A stretch of DNA of 51,745 nt from CAZYVU01 sp964651435 (GTDB taxonomy: Bacteria > Desulfobacterota > Syntrophorhabdia > Syntrophorhabdales > CAYQXL01): assembly GCA_964651435.1 (NCBI GenBank), contig CAZYVU010000019.1, positions 1-51,745 on the forward strand, read 5' to 3'. Below the pieces are notes generated by a model. That model saw nothing but the letters and a program-made list of their open reading frames with translations, had not been told where the DNA came from and searched no databases. Of this stretch, positions 15,929-24,880 are shown in pieces. How positions within the stretch are numbered: position 1 is the first letter of the stretch; each line of letters opens with the position of its first letter. The position numbers and the translations under genes were made by a program.

Positions 15929-18022
15929 ATGAAGATCTTTATCGTTTTGGCCCTGGCGATGTTTTCCATAGTATTGTGTCCCGGCGATGTGCTCTGCCAG
16001 CTTCATGCCCGCACGGACGGGGACGCGGTGACGCCCCCCCCCATGCGCTTCAACGAGGAAGAGCTGCAACAGTTGATGCAGGAATACGAGCAGGCCGACC
16101 GTGCCTTCATCAGCCCCGAGGTCTCGAGGGGCCTCTCCATTGCCGCTGAAGCGCGCATCGCCACATCCATGGACCTGCTGGGCCTCCTGCCCTACGTTCC
16201 TGAAGAGCGCCACCAGGGGTTGTGCGGCAACTGCTGGGCCTGGGCCGGCACTGGCGTCATGGAGATCGCCAACACCGTGCAGCGGGGGGGCGGCGAGCGC
16301 CAGTCCATCCAGTTCGTCAACTCCTGCTATACCTACCCCGATGACCCGAAGCGGTGGGCCTGCTGCGGCGGCAACCTGACCAGGCTTTCGAACTTCTACC
16401 TGTCGCGGGGATATGCCATTCCCTGGACCAACACCAACGCTTCATATAAGGACAAGACCACCTCCTACCAGTGCGCAAACGGCCCGTCGGAGAGCGCCCA
16501 GCAGTGCTCCGGCATTCAGACGACGCCCAACTACCCCATCGAATCGATGACGCCCGCCACCATTGCCACCCAGGGCACGGGGCAGTCGACGGCCATCAGC
16601 AACATCAAGAACGTGCTCAACCAGAACAAGGGCGTTTTCTTCACCTTCTTCGCTGCCAACGACGCGGACTGGGACGCCTTTCAAGACTTCTGGTGGGACA
16701 ACAATCAGACGGTGCTCTGGAACGTTGATGCCCTCTGCGGGGCCAGCGGTACCACGAGCACCCTGTCCGGCCACGCCATGCTCGTTGTGGGCTATAACGA
16801 CGATGATGCCGACCCGGCAAAGCACTACTGGATCGTCCTTAACAGTTGGGGCACGGCATCGGGGCGGCGCCCCCAGGGGCTGCTCCGCATGCCCATGAAA
16901 ATGAACTACGACTGCAAGCTCAACATTTCGGGGTACTCGCCCTACAGCGCCTTCCAATTCCAGACCTTGAGCATGACCTATGAGGTGCCCTCCGTGAAGG
17001 TCGTTAAGTCGGGCAACGGCTCAGGCCGGGTGACAAGCTCTCCCGCCGGCATTGACTGCGGCTCCGCCTGCGAAGGGGACTTCATCGAGGGAACGGTCGT
17101 CACCCTGACGGCTTCTCCCAATGAGGGGTCGGTCTTCGCCGGCTGGTCCGGTAGCGGTTGCTCCGGGACGGGGACCTGCCAGGTGACGGTAAGCGGCGGT
17201 GCGGTGACGGTTGCAGCCATGTTTTCGCGCCTCTATTCGCTGTCCGTTTTGAAGAGTGGCACCGGTACGGGACGGGTCACCAGCGTTCCGACGGGCATCG
17301 ACTGCGGCAGCACATGCAGTGGATACTTCGCCCAGGGCACGTCGGTTGCCCTTTCGGCCGAGCCGGAAGGGGGCTCGGCATTCGCCGGCTGGTCGGGTAG
17401 CGGCTGCAGCGGAAAAGGGGCGTGCACGGTGACGGTAAACGCCAACACATCCGTGACGGCCATGTTTACCCCGCCCTGCGCCTACACGCTTACGTCGATG
17501 TCCAAGAATATGAACTTTCGGGGAGGCATTGTGTCCGTTACGGTCAAGGCGAACCAGAAGGTATGCGGTCCTCCCGACAATGTAACCACCGACTCCCCGT
17601 GGATAGAGCTCATGTCTGCCACGTGGAAGAATGGCCAGGGCGTGGTGAAATTTAAGGTGCTGACGACGGACAGGTCTGCCTTGAGAACGGGCAAGGTCTT
17701 CATCGCCGGCCACGAATTCGTGGTGAGCCAGACGGGCGTAGTGTGCGCCATCACCAAGACGGTGCCTGCGTCGGCATCCTTTACCAACTCAGGCTCAGAG
17801 GGGACGGCGGCTTTCGATGTCTATCTGAACGCCGTGGATTGCTCGTGGACCACATCCACGCCCTACCGGTGGATCGGCCTTGAGACGGCCGGCGGAACGG
17901 GTAGCGGAACCGTTTATTATTCCGTAGAGCCAAACGACACAAAGAAGCCGAGGACGAGCAAGATCGAGGTATACCTGACGCCGACGAAGAAGAAGGTCTT
18001 TACGGTACGGCAGGCGAAATAG
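15929..18022 (+). CDS. Secreted papain-family (C1A) cysteine protease with bacterial repeats and BACON-like domains
   Basis: A 697-residue exported protein. Residues 1-25 are a signal peptide (MKIFIVLALAMFSIVLCPG). The papain domain (about 65-345) has the catalytic C102 in GLCGNCWAW, H282 in SGHAMLVVGYN and N305 in LNSWGT. Two copies of a beta repeat with AGWSGSGCSG (about 350-435 and 436-515) match the InlB-like bacterial repeat family. Two further beta domains (about 520-605 and 606-697) resemble BACON modules. Many cysteines suggest disulfides outside the cytoplasm. No propeptide inhibitor domain is obvious. The frame is open further upstream, but ATG 15929 has GGAGG eight bases before it and starts the signal peptide. 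The substrate is unknown. Confidence 0.85.
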   Translation: MKIFIVLALAMFSIVLCPGDVLCQLHARTDGDAVTPPPMRFNEEELQQLMQEYEQADRAFISPEVSRGLSIAAEARIATSMDLLGLLPYVPEERHQGLCGNCWAWAGTGVMEIANTVQRGGGERQSIQFVNSCYTYPDDPKRWACCGGNLTRLSNFYLSRGYAIPWTNTNASYKDKTTSYQCANGPSESAQQCSGIQTTPNYPIESMTPATIATQGTGQSTAISNIKNVLNQNKGVFFTFFAANDADWDAFQDFWWDNNQTVLWNVDALCGASGTTSTLSGHAMLVVGYNDDDADPAKHYWIVLNSWGTASGRRPQGLLRMPMKMNYDCKLNISGYSPYSAFQFQTLSMTYEVPSVKVVKSGNGSGRVTSSPAGIDCGSACEGDFIEGTVVTLTASPNEGSVFAGWSGSGCSGTGTCQVTVSGGAVTVAAMFSRLYSLSVLKSGTGTGRVTSVPTGIDCGSTCSGYFAQGTSVALSAEPEGGSAFAGWSGSGCSGKGACTVTVNANTSVTAMFTPPCAYTLTSMSKNMNFRGGIVSVTVKANQKVCGPPDNVTTDSPWIELMSATWKNGQGVVKFKVLTTDRSALRTGKVFIAGHEFVVSQTGVVCAITKTVPASASFTNSGSEGTAAFDVYLNAVDCSWTTSTPYRWIGLETAGGTGSGTVYYSVEPNDTKKPRTSKIEVYLTPTKKKVFTVRQAK

Positions 18023-18050
18023 CTTTATGCATTGTTTCGCAGATTTTTAC

Positions 18051-18071
18051 CAATGACCAATCACGAATCAC
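18051..18071. repeat. Heptanucleotide repeat (reverse complement of the 8509 family)
   Basis: CAATGAC, CAATCAC, GAATCAC in tandem, between the convergent ends of the protease and sppA genes. It is the reverse complement of the GTGATTC/GTGATTG heptads after the dGTPase gene. Confidence 0.55.
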
Positions 18072-18075
18072 TTGT

Positions 18076-18921
18076 TCATGGTTGGTACCGGTACTGAAAG
18101 GGTTCTGAGAGGAGGCGAGAGGCGATCTCCCGGGAGAGCGATCCAACAAGCATCTTGAGGAAGGAAAAGGGCCGCTTGCCGTAGACGAGGGTAACGTCGC
18201 CTTTTATGCCGAGCGCCTCCTTGAGGCTGTCGACGGTGTCGTAGAAGGACCCAAGGGCGTCGACGAGGCCTAGGTTCTTGGCTTGGTTGCCCGTGTAGAC
18301 CCTCCCGTCGGAAAGCTTTGAGGCCACGTCAACGGACAGCTTGCGGGCCGCCGCCACATCCTTGATAAACTGGAGATGGATTTCCTGTAGCAGCGCATTG
18401 AAATAGAGGCGCTCGCTCTCTGCCATTTTGCGGAAAGGCGTTCCCGCATCCTTGAGGTCTCCGGCCTTGAGTGTGTTGGTCTGTACACCGATCTTTTTGA
18501 GCAGATCTTCCACCACGGGCTGCTCCATGATGACACCGATGCTGCCGGTGATGGTGGACGGGTTGGCAAAGACCTTCTCGCCGGCACTGGCGATGTAGTA
18601 GCCCCCGGAGGCGCACACCGAGCCCATGGAGATGTAGACCCTCTTCTTTTCTTTGAGCTTCTGGACCTCCCGGAATATCTCCTGTGTAGGCGCCACTGAG
18701 CCGCCGGGCGAGTTGATGCGGACGACGACGCCCCGAATGGATGAGTCTTTCCTGAAGCGGACGATGTCCTCTACGGCGTCCTTCGAGTCCGTGATGACGC
18801 CCTCTATCTCCACAACCCCGATCTTCTCCCCCGAGAGCCCTGCCAGAAGGAAGACGCCGAAGATGAGAACGACGATCCCCAGAACGACGATCAGGGTGAT
18901 GCGGACTTTCTTTACGGACAT
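18076..18921 (-). CDS. sppA: Signal peptide peptidase SppA, short form
   Basis: Membrane-anchored serine protease that degrades cleaved signal peptides. The 281-residue product has an N-terminal transmembrane segment (about residues 6-30, ITLIVVLGIVVLIFGVFLLAG), RINSPGGSVAP, the catalytic serine in CASGGYYIASA, GSIGVI, and the general-base lysine in the region TLKAGDLKDAGTP. This Ser/Lys dyad arrangement matches the Bacillus-type short SppA. The start at 18921 has GGGGG seven bases upstream; a longer reading would run into scpA. It is the last gene of the long minus-strand cluster. Confidence 0.92.
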   Translation of the reverse strand: MSVKKVRITLIVVLGIVVLIFGVFLLAGLSGEKIGVVEIEGVITDSKDAVEDIVRFRKDSSIRGVVVRINSPGGSVAPTQEIFREVQKLKEKKRVYISMGSVCASGGYYIASAGEKVFANPSTITGSIGVIMEQPVVEDLLKKIGVQTNTLKAGDLKDAGTPFRKMAESERLYFNALLQEIHLQFIKDVAAARKLSVDVASKLSDGRVYTGNQAKNLGLVDALGSFYDTVDSLKEALGIKGDVTLVYGKRPFSFLKMLVGSLSREIASRLLSEPFQYRYQP

Positions 18922-18952
18922 GACAAATCCCCCGTACGATCTATTGGGCCCT

Positions 18953-19648
18953 TCACGCGCCATTCCTCCTTTTCAAGAGGATTGATCCGAAGGGCCTTCG
19001 CTGGACTACGGTGGCGAAGCGCGTCTTAGCGAGCTCCAGCATCGCCAGCACCGTAGCGACCTTTTCCGTAGGCGTCTCCTCCTGCCTGTAATCCCAGTGA
19101 AACGTGGCCGATTGACTCAGAATGTCCTGCAGGACTGCCAGCTTTTCTTCAAGGGTCGGCCGTATATCGGCGACGACGAGATATCTCTCCTCGCGGTTTG
19201 CCATGAGATCGAAGAATACCTCGCAGAGCGTCAAGAGACTCACGTTGACATCCCCGTCGGCAGTGCGGGCGCCCGGGCAAAAGGTGTCCCGGCCGAGCAC
19301 CGGCATACCGTCAATGGTCGTCGCCATCATTCGAACCTTTTCGTACTCGATAAGCCTCTCGGCCAGTGCCTCCCGGGCCTCGTCCTCGTCTGCGCCGTCA
19401 CCATCGCGAGGCAGCAGCATCTTGGATTTGAGCATGATGAGGAGCGACACAAAATCGATAAAGTCTTCGGCAATGCGGAGCTCGAGCCCCCGCGCCAGCT
19501 CCACATACTGAAGGAACCTGTCGGCGATGAAGGCAAGAGGTACGTCCCAGATGCTGACCTTGTTTTTTCGAATATGGGTGATGAGCGCCGAAAGGGGGCC
19601 CTCGAAGCAACCCATCTGGACTTCCAGCGTGGCGGCGTGAAAATCCAT
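18953..19648 (-). CDS. scpA: Segregation and condensation protein A
   Basis: Kleisin subunit of the SMC-ScpA-ScpB chromosome condensin. The 231-residue protein contains the N-terminal kleisin motif FEGPLSALITHIRKNKVSIWDVPLAFI and AEDFIDFVSLLIMLKSKMLLP, and a C-terminal winged-helix region. FEGPL is the usual landmark. scpB, commonly the next gene, is not here; sppA follows instead. The gene starts four bases after the upstream stop, so co-translation with the DHH/nucleotidyltransferase gene is likely. Length is slightly short but within the family range. Confidence 0.92.
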   Translation of the reverse strand: MDFHAATLEVQMGCFEGPLSALITHIRKNKVSIWDVPLAFIADRFLQYVELARGLELRIAEDFIDFVSLLIMLKSKMLLPRDGDGADEDEAREALAERLIEYEKVRMMATTIDGMPVLGRDTFCPGARTADGDVNVSLLTLCEVFFDLMANREERYLVVADIRPTLEEKLAVLQDILSQSATFHWDYRQEETPTEKVATVLAMLELAKTRFATVVQRRPFGSILLKRRNGA

Positions 19649-19652
19649 GGCC

Positions 19653-22283
19653 CTACGCCCTGCCGGCCACGTATTTTTCGACGAACTTCAACTCTTCCTC
19701 CTTCGTCTGCAGGTTGAGGTCCACCTTTGCCTCCTTCAGCGCATTGAGAATGTCCGTAAAAATGGGACCCTCCTTGATCCCCATGCGCTTCAGGTCCTTT
19801 CCCGTCACATGGGGCTTCAGCGTATCCTTGTAGGCGATGTAGGTGGAAAGACCCTTCTTGAGGTCCTCGGAACGTGTTTTGGCCATGATGAAGAGGCGCG
19901 CCTCCTGGGAGAGGCCGGCGAAAAGGTTGTATATCTCGCTTTTTCTCATGGAGTAGCCCTGCGTCATCAGCTTGGCCATGGCCGCACGGAGGCGCGCCGT
20001 ATCCTCGACGGCCTTTCTTCTCGTCCGTTCGGGCATCTCGGTGCCGGCGCAAAAGGCCTCGACGTCCTCCATCTTCATTTCATCGGCAAGCCCGAGGATA
20101 AAGTACTGCACCCTATCGCAGGCCTTGGCCCGGTAGAGCAGCTTGTACCACTGCAACACCACCCTCATTTGGCCGAAGAGCCGCTCCTTTTCCTTGGTAA
20201 AGCCGAGGTAGGGCGAGAGAAACCTGAGCAGATCAAGCTCCTGGAGGCGCTTCAGTATCTTTTCCGGCTCTTCCTCCAGAAGGATGAGGGCCAGTTCCGC
20301 CCAGAGCCGGCGGCTCTTAATCCTCGAAAAAAAGTCCAGTTTGATGGCGTTTTTGATGAGGTTCATGGTGTGCTTGCCGATGTGGAAGCCGAAGCGGTGC
20401 TCAAAGCGTATGGCGCGGAAGATGCGGGTGGGGTCCTCCACAAAGCTGAGGCTGTGCAGCACCCTGATGGTCTTGTCCTTGATGTCCCTCTGGCTGGCAA
20501 AAAAATCGATAAGCTCCCCGAAGGTGTTGCTGTTCAAAGAGATGGCCAGCGTGTTGATGGTAAAATCCCTCCGGTATAGGTCGAGCTTGAGCGAGCCGTG
20601 CTCTACCACCGGGAGGGCCGCCGGGGCCCTGTAGTATTCGAGCCTTGCCGTCGCAATATCGACCTTGACCTTGTCCGGATAGATTGCCTTCGCCGTTGCA
20701 AACTCCCGGTGAGGTCTCACCTTCACGCCGAACTCCTTCGTCATCTCCTCGGCAAAACGGACGCCGTCCCCCTCGATGACGATGTCGACGTCGAAGTTTT
20801 CGATCCGGAGAAGGAGGTCGCGCACAAAACCCCCGACAACGTAGGCGTGATAGCCCATGCGGTCCGCCAGCCTGCCGATATCGACGAGCTTGGCAAAGGT
20901 GTCCTCCTCCAGCCTTTCCTCCATCAGCTTCCTGACGTTCTTGCGCTTCTGGTACACCTCCTGGTGCTCCGTCTTGCCCATCATGCTCTTGGTGATCTCG
21001 TCCTGCAGGACCCGCAGGAGGTCGGTACGCGTAATGGCCCCCACCAGCACGCCGTCGTCGGTGACGGGAAGAAACCGCTGGTTGTTGCCGATGATGACCT
21101 CTTTTACCTTTTCGATAGAATCGTCCGGTGATACGGTGCGAAAATCGGAGATCATGTAGTCGCGGACGGATATGTTTTCGAGCCTGTGAAACGCCGCCTT
21201 CTCGCCTATCTGACGCGTGATGATGCCGACCACCTTCTCTTGTACAGTCACCGGAAGGGCGTTGATGTTGTATTTCACCATGAGGTGCGTCGCCTCCTGG
21301 AGGGGGCTGAAGGCGTCGGCGGCCTTGACGGGAAAGAACATGATGTCCCTGGCCTTCCACAAGGGCTTGACGTTGTACCGGAGGACCTGGAGGAGCTTCT
21401 CCTTGGCCTCGATGAGCGTCAGGTCCTTCACCGTGCAGGAGGCGGCCTCCTTGTGGCCGCCGCCGCCGAGGAGTGCCAGAACGTGACCCACGTCCACCTC
21501 CGGTATCCTGCTTCTGGCGATGATGTACACCCGGTCTTCCATGCGGAAGAGGGCGAAAATGACATTGATGTTTTCTATATCACGAAGCTTCTGCACAAGT
21601 ATGGCGAGGTCGCCCACGTAGGCCTGGGAGCTCACCTCCGAGACGGCTATCTCAATGCCGTTGATGATGTACGCGGATACCCCGTTGATGAGGTCGTTGA
21701 GGAGGGATATCTGCTCCGGCGTCAGCTCTTTTACGAGCATGTCCGATACGATGTTGACGTTTGCCCCCTTCGACAGGAGGTAGGCGGCTGCCTCGAAGTC
21801 CCGGACCGTGGTGGAGGGGTACTGAAAGCTCCCCGTCTCCTCGTAGATGCCGAGCAGCATGATGGTGGCCTCTTCAGGCGTGAAGGCCACCTGCCTTTCC
21901 TTGAGGAGGTGTACGAGGATCGTGGCCGTGGCGCCCGTCTTCTCGATAATCTCCACCTCCCCGGTCACGTCGTCGGCGCTGGGAGGGTGATGGTCGTAGA
22001 TGTGGATCGTGGCCTTGCCGTCGTCGACCACCCGGGCAAACTCGCCGATTCGCGCCTTTTGACGGGTGTCCACGAGAATCAGCGTGTCGACGCCGTCAAG
22101 GCTGATCTGCTTTAGTTTTGCAATGTCGTAGACGTAGAGGGTGGACTGGATGAGAAACTCCCTGAGGGTCTTTTCCTGGGAGCCCGGAAACACGAGCATG
22201 GCGTCGGGGTAAAGCTTCTTTGCGGCCACCATGGACGAAAGGGAGTCGAAGTCGGCGTTTTTGTGTGTGGTGATGACCTTCAT
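19653..22283 (-). CDS. DHH phosphoesterase - CBS pair - tRNA nucleotidyltransferase fusion
   Basis: An 876-residue multidomain protein. Residues 1-about 300 form a DHH/DHHA1 phosphoesterase (NADFDSL, VDTRQ, IYDHHPP, GGGGHKEAAS). Residues about 310-430 are two CBS motifs (ALPVTVQEKVVGIITRQ, FLPVTDDGVLVGAITRTDLL). From about 455 on is a class II poly(A) polymerase/tRNA nucleotidyltransferase head (GGFVRDLLL, VDIVIEGDG, RRDFTINTLA) with its RNA-binding domain. Such fusions are known in Deltaproteobacteria, Aquificae and relatives, where the polymerase part is often the A-adding half of a split CCA activity. The DHH part may be a 3' exonuclease that edits tRNA ends or degrades nanoRNA. The start overlaps the xerD stop by one base (TGATG). 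Confidence 0.9.
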   Translation of the reverse strand: MKVITTHKNADFDSLSSMVAAKKLYPDAMLVFPGSQEKTLREFLIQSTLYVYDIAKLKQISLDGVDTLILVDTRQKARIGEFARVVDDGKATIHIYDHHPPSADDVTGEVEIIEKTGATATILVHLLKERQVAFTPEEATIMLLGIYEETGSFQYPSTTVRDFEAAAYLLSKGANVNIVSDMLVKELTPEQISLLNDLINGVSAYIINGIEIAVSEVSSQAYVGDLAILVQKLRDIENINVIFALFRMEDRVYIIARSRIPEVDVGHVLALLGGGGHKEAASCTVKDLTLIEAKEKLLQVLRYNVKPLWKARDIMFFPVKAADAFSPLQEATHLMVKYNINALPVTVQEKVVGIITRQIGEKAAFHRLENISVRDYMISDFRTVSPDDSIEKVKEVIIGNNQRFLPVTDDGVLVGAITRTDLLRVLQDEITKSMMGKTEHQEVYQKRKNVRKLMEERLEEDTFAKLVDIGRLADRMGYHAYVVGGFVRDLLLRIENFDVDIVIEGDGVRFAEEMTKEFGVKVRPHREFATAKAIYPDKVKVDIATARLEYYRAPAALPVVEHGSLKLDLYRRDFTINTLAISLNSNTFGELIDFFASQRDIKDKTIRVLHSLSFVEDPTRIFRAIRFEHRFGFHIGKHTMNLIKNAIKLDFFSRIKSRRLWAELALILLEEEPEKILKRLQELDLLRFLSPYLGFTKEKERLFGQMRVVLQWYKLLYRAKACDRVQYFILGLADEMKMEDVEAFCAGTEMPERTRRKAVEDTARLRAAMAKLMTQGYSMRKSEIYNLFAGLSQEARLFIMAKTRSEDLKKGLSTYIAYKDTLKPHVTGKDLKRMGIKEGPIFTDILNALKEAKVDLNLQTKEEELKFVEKYVAGRA

Positions 22284-23140
22284 CAGCCCCTCGGATGGTG
22301 CTTCTTGTGCACCTGTCGCAGTCGTTTGCTGTCCACGTGGGTGTATATCTGGGTCGTCGATATGTCCTCATGGCCCAGGAGGAGCTGTACCGAGCGCAGG
22401 TCAGCCCCGCCCTCCAGGAGGTGGGTGGCAAAGGTGTGGCGTATGGTGTGGGGCGACACGTCTTCCTTGCCCAGCAGGGAGGCGTAGCGCCGGATAATCT
22501 TCCAGACGGCCTGACGCGTCATGGGGTTCCCTTGCCTGTTGGGAAAGAGAAAAGGGCCTTTGGGCTTTGCCTGGCTCAGGTATGCCTCGATGGCCTCCTT
22601 CGCATAGGTGCTGAGCGGCACAGCGCGCTCCTTCGACCTCTTGCCCAGTGCCAGCAGAAAGCCCGCTTCGAGGTTGACATCCGTTTTCTTGAGACCGATA
22701 AGCTCCGAAACGCGCAGCCCCGAGGCGTAGAGGAGTTCGAGAATGGCCCTGTCCCGGAACGAAAGGGGGCTGTCCTTGGGCAAGCCGAGAAGCTCTACCA
22801 TCTCCTCTTCCGTAAGGAAGCGAGGGATGGGCGGGTGAAATCTCGGGGTTTCGACATCCTCCATGGGGTCTTTGGTAAGCTTCCCGGAGGCGATAAGAAA
22901 TCGAAAAAACCCCCTGAGGGCAGATATGGCGCGCACGATGGACCGGGTGCCTTTTCCCCGACGCCTCATCTCTTCGAGATAGGTGTCAATGCCTGATCTG
23001 TCAAGCGGTGCCCCATGTTCCTCGATGGCCTTGATGAATTGAACAAGATCGCTGCTGTAGGCCGAAATGGTATGCGGAGATACAGCCCTCTCCGATGCGA
23101 GATAGGCTATGAATGCATCGAGTTCATGGTAAAGATTCAT
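22283..23140 (-). CDS. xerD: Tyrosine recombinase XerC/XerD type
   Basis: Site-specific recombinase that resolves chromosome dimers at dif. The 285-residue length and N-terminal SAM-like core-binding domain are those of XerC/D. All catalytic residues are present: R143 (ASGLRVSE), K167 (GKRSKER), H231 and R234 (HTIRHTFATH), H257 (LLGHEDIST) and Y266 (TQIYTH). Its place inside a housekeeping cluster, with overlap at its 3' end, argues for the chromosomal Xer enzyme rather than a phage or integron integrase. XerC versus XerD cannot be decided from sequence alone; the symbol is a best guess. Confidence 0.88.
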   Translation of the reverse strand: MNLYHELDAFIAYLASERAVSPHTISAYSSDLVQFIKAIEEHGAPLDRSGIDTYLEEMRRRGKGTRSIVRAISALRGFFRFLIASGKLTKDPMEDVETPRFHPPIPRFLTEEEMVELLGLPKDSPLSFRDRAILELLYASGLRVSELIGLKKTDVNLEAGFLLALGKRSKERAVPLSTYAKEAIEAYLSQAKPKGPFLFPNRQGNPMTRQAVWKIIRRYASLLGKEDVSPHTIRHTFATHLLEGGADLRSVQLLLGHEDISTTQIYTHVDSKRLRQVHKKHHPRG

Positions 23141-23192
23141 GGCCTTTGTTTAACGGCGGCGGATGTCGCCGGGGAGAGAGGCTCAGGCTCCC

Positions 23193-23633
23193 TTACCTTC
23201 CCGTAGATCCGAATCCGCCTTCCCCCCTCTCTGTTCCGGGAAGCGCCGCCACCGGCTCAAGGCGGGCCCGGCAAACAGCGGCAAACACCATCTGGGCGAT
23301 ACGGTCTCCGTGGCGCACCGTGTATGCGTCCCGGCCTAAGTTGATGACGAGCACCTTCACCTCGCCCCGATAGTCGGCATCGATCGTACCCGGCGCATTG
23401 AGCACCGTGAGCCCATACCTGTGGGCCAGCCCGCTCCGGGGACGTATTTGTGCTTCGTAGCCCTCCGGTATGCCTACAAACAAACCTGTGGGAATGAGGG
23501 CCCTCGCCATCGGTTTCAACTCGATAGGCTCCCGGAGGTTGGCCATCAGGTCCAGTCCCGACGCTCCGGAGGTGGCGTACTCGGGCAGGCGCGCCCCATC
23601 GCCGAGAGAAACGGTGATGCCTAATTCTTCCAA
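23193..23633 (-). CDS. dut: dUTP diphosphatase
   Basis: Hydrolyses dUTP to dUMP, keeping uracil out of DNA and feeding thymidylate synthesis. The 146-residue trimeric-type dUTPase has the five motifs in order: SGASGLDLMA, RPRSGLAHRYGL, NAPGTIDADYRGE, HGDRIAQMV and the C-terminal GEGGFGSTGR arm. The 5' end overlaps the M16 peptidase gene by 13 bases. A uracil-DNA glycosylase is encoded elsewhere in this window, so both sides of uracil exclusion are present. Confidence 0.96.
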   Translation of the reverse strand: MEELGITVSLGDGARLPEYATSGASGLDLMANLREPIELKPMARALIPTGLFVGIPEGYEAQIRPRSGLAHRYGLTVLNAPGTIDADYRGEVKVLVINLGRDAYTVRHGDRIAQMVFAAVCRARLEPVAALPGTERGEGGFGSTGR

Positions 23634-24880
23634 AGGGCTTCCACGTGTTGCCTGTCCGCGGTGCCCAGAACAGCCAGAGAAATATCCCCGGGGTCTCGAA
23701 AAATCTCCCGTGCAACCTCGTTGACCGTCGATTTCTGGATACCGGCAATCTCCCGGAGGGTCTCCTTCAGGGGGATATACTTCCGGAAGTAGATTTCATT
23801 CTTTGCCAGCCTTCCCATGCGGGCCTCAGAGCTCTCCATGGAGATGAAGAGGTTCCCTTTTATGTGCTCCTTGGAAAACGCCAGTTCGGCATCCGTAATG
23901 CCGTGCTCGCGAATTCGCATGATCTCCTGCTTCACGAGGCTGAGCACCTCTTCCAGAAACTCCGTCGATGTAGAGGTGGCGATGCCGAAGGTGCCTGTAT
24001 CCTGGAAGCAGTTTACGTAGGAGTAAATGTTATAGACAAGACCCCGGTTCTCCCTGATCTCCTGAAAGAGGTGGGAGCTCATGCTGCCCCCCATGAGGGC
24101 ATTCAGTATGTAGAGCGCGTACCGCTTGGGGTCGACCTGGCTTACCCCGCCCGCACCGATGCAGAGGTAGATGTGCTCAAGGTCTTTTTCCAGGACGACG
24201 ACGCTGTTGTGCGTAGCCGGTGTGTCCATGTGCGGCGTCTCGGCACCCTTGTTGTCGAGGCTGCCGAAAAGTTGGCCGATCCTGGCCACGAGAAGGTCGT
24301 GATCAACCCTTCCCGATGCCGTGATGATGGCGTTTTCCGGTGTATAGTACTTGCCGAAATGGGAGAGCAGCCGCTGTCGGGTAAAGGATTCGACATCTTC
24401 CTGCCTTCCCAGTATGGGCATCCCGAGCGGGTGGCCCATAAAATAGGCCGAGCTGAAGACCTCGTAGAGATAGTCTTCGGGGCTGTCCTCCACCATCTTG
24501 ATTTCCTGGGCGATGACATATTTCTCTTTCTCCATATCCCCTTCATCGAAGAGCGAGCTTTGATACATGTCGGCCAGGATATCAAGGGCCAGATCCATAT
24601 CTTTTTTCAAGACCCTGGCGTAAAGGCAGGTATATTCCTTACCTGTAAAGGCATTGATAGCGCCGCCGACGGCGTCCATTTCACGGGCGATGTCGTATGC
24701 GCTCCGCCGGGCCGTTCCCTTAAAGAGCATGTGTTCGATGCAGTGGGCTATGCCGTTATCGCCCCGGTCCTCGTGCCTTCCCCCTGTTTTCCACCAGATG
24801 CCGAGGGAAACGGCAGAAAAATAAGAAATGGACTCCGTAACAACGGTGAGGCCGTTCGGCAGTATCGTTTTTCTATACAT
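23621..24880 (-). CDS. M16 family zinc peptidase (processing-peptidase-like)
   Basis: A 419-residue single-unit insulinase-family peptidase with the inverted zinc motif HxxEH at 46-50 (HCIEHMLFKGT) and a downstream glutamate region around 120-130. The C-terminal half carries the second, inactive M16 fold. Similar genes (ymxG/mlpA type) sit downstream of pnp in many bacteria, including Bacillus, and resemble mitochondrial processing peptidase beta. No signal peptide. Substrate unknown. The start is immediately after the pnp stop (24881), supporting co-transcription. Confidence 0.92.
   Translation of the reverse strand: MYRKTILPNGLTVVTESISYFSAVSLGIWWKTGGRHEDRGDNGIAHCIEHMLFKGTARRSAYDIAREMDAVGGAINAFTGKEYTCLYARVLKKDMDLALDILADMYQSSLFDEGDMEKEKYVIAQEIKMVEDSPEDYLYEVFSSAYFMGHPLGMPILGRQEDVESFTRQRLLSHFGKYYTPENAIITASGRVDHDLLVARIGQLFGSLDNKGAETPHMDTPATHNSVVVLEKDLEHIYLCIGAGGVSQVDPKRYALYILNALMGGSMSSHLFQEIRENRGLVYNIYSYVNCFQDTGTFGIATSTSTEFLEEVLSLVKQEIMRIREHGITDAELAFSKEHIKGNLFISMESSEARMGRLAKNEIYFRKYIPLKETLREIAGIQKSTVNEVAREIFRDPGDISLAVLGTADRQHVEALWKN

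Noticed and set aside
22283..23140. xerD as a phage, integron or transposon integrase
   Set aside because: Length and motifs are those of XerC/D, it is embedded in a housekeeping cluster with overlaps, and no attachment-site duplication or mobile genes are nearby.
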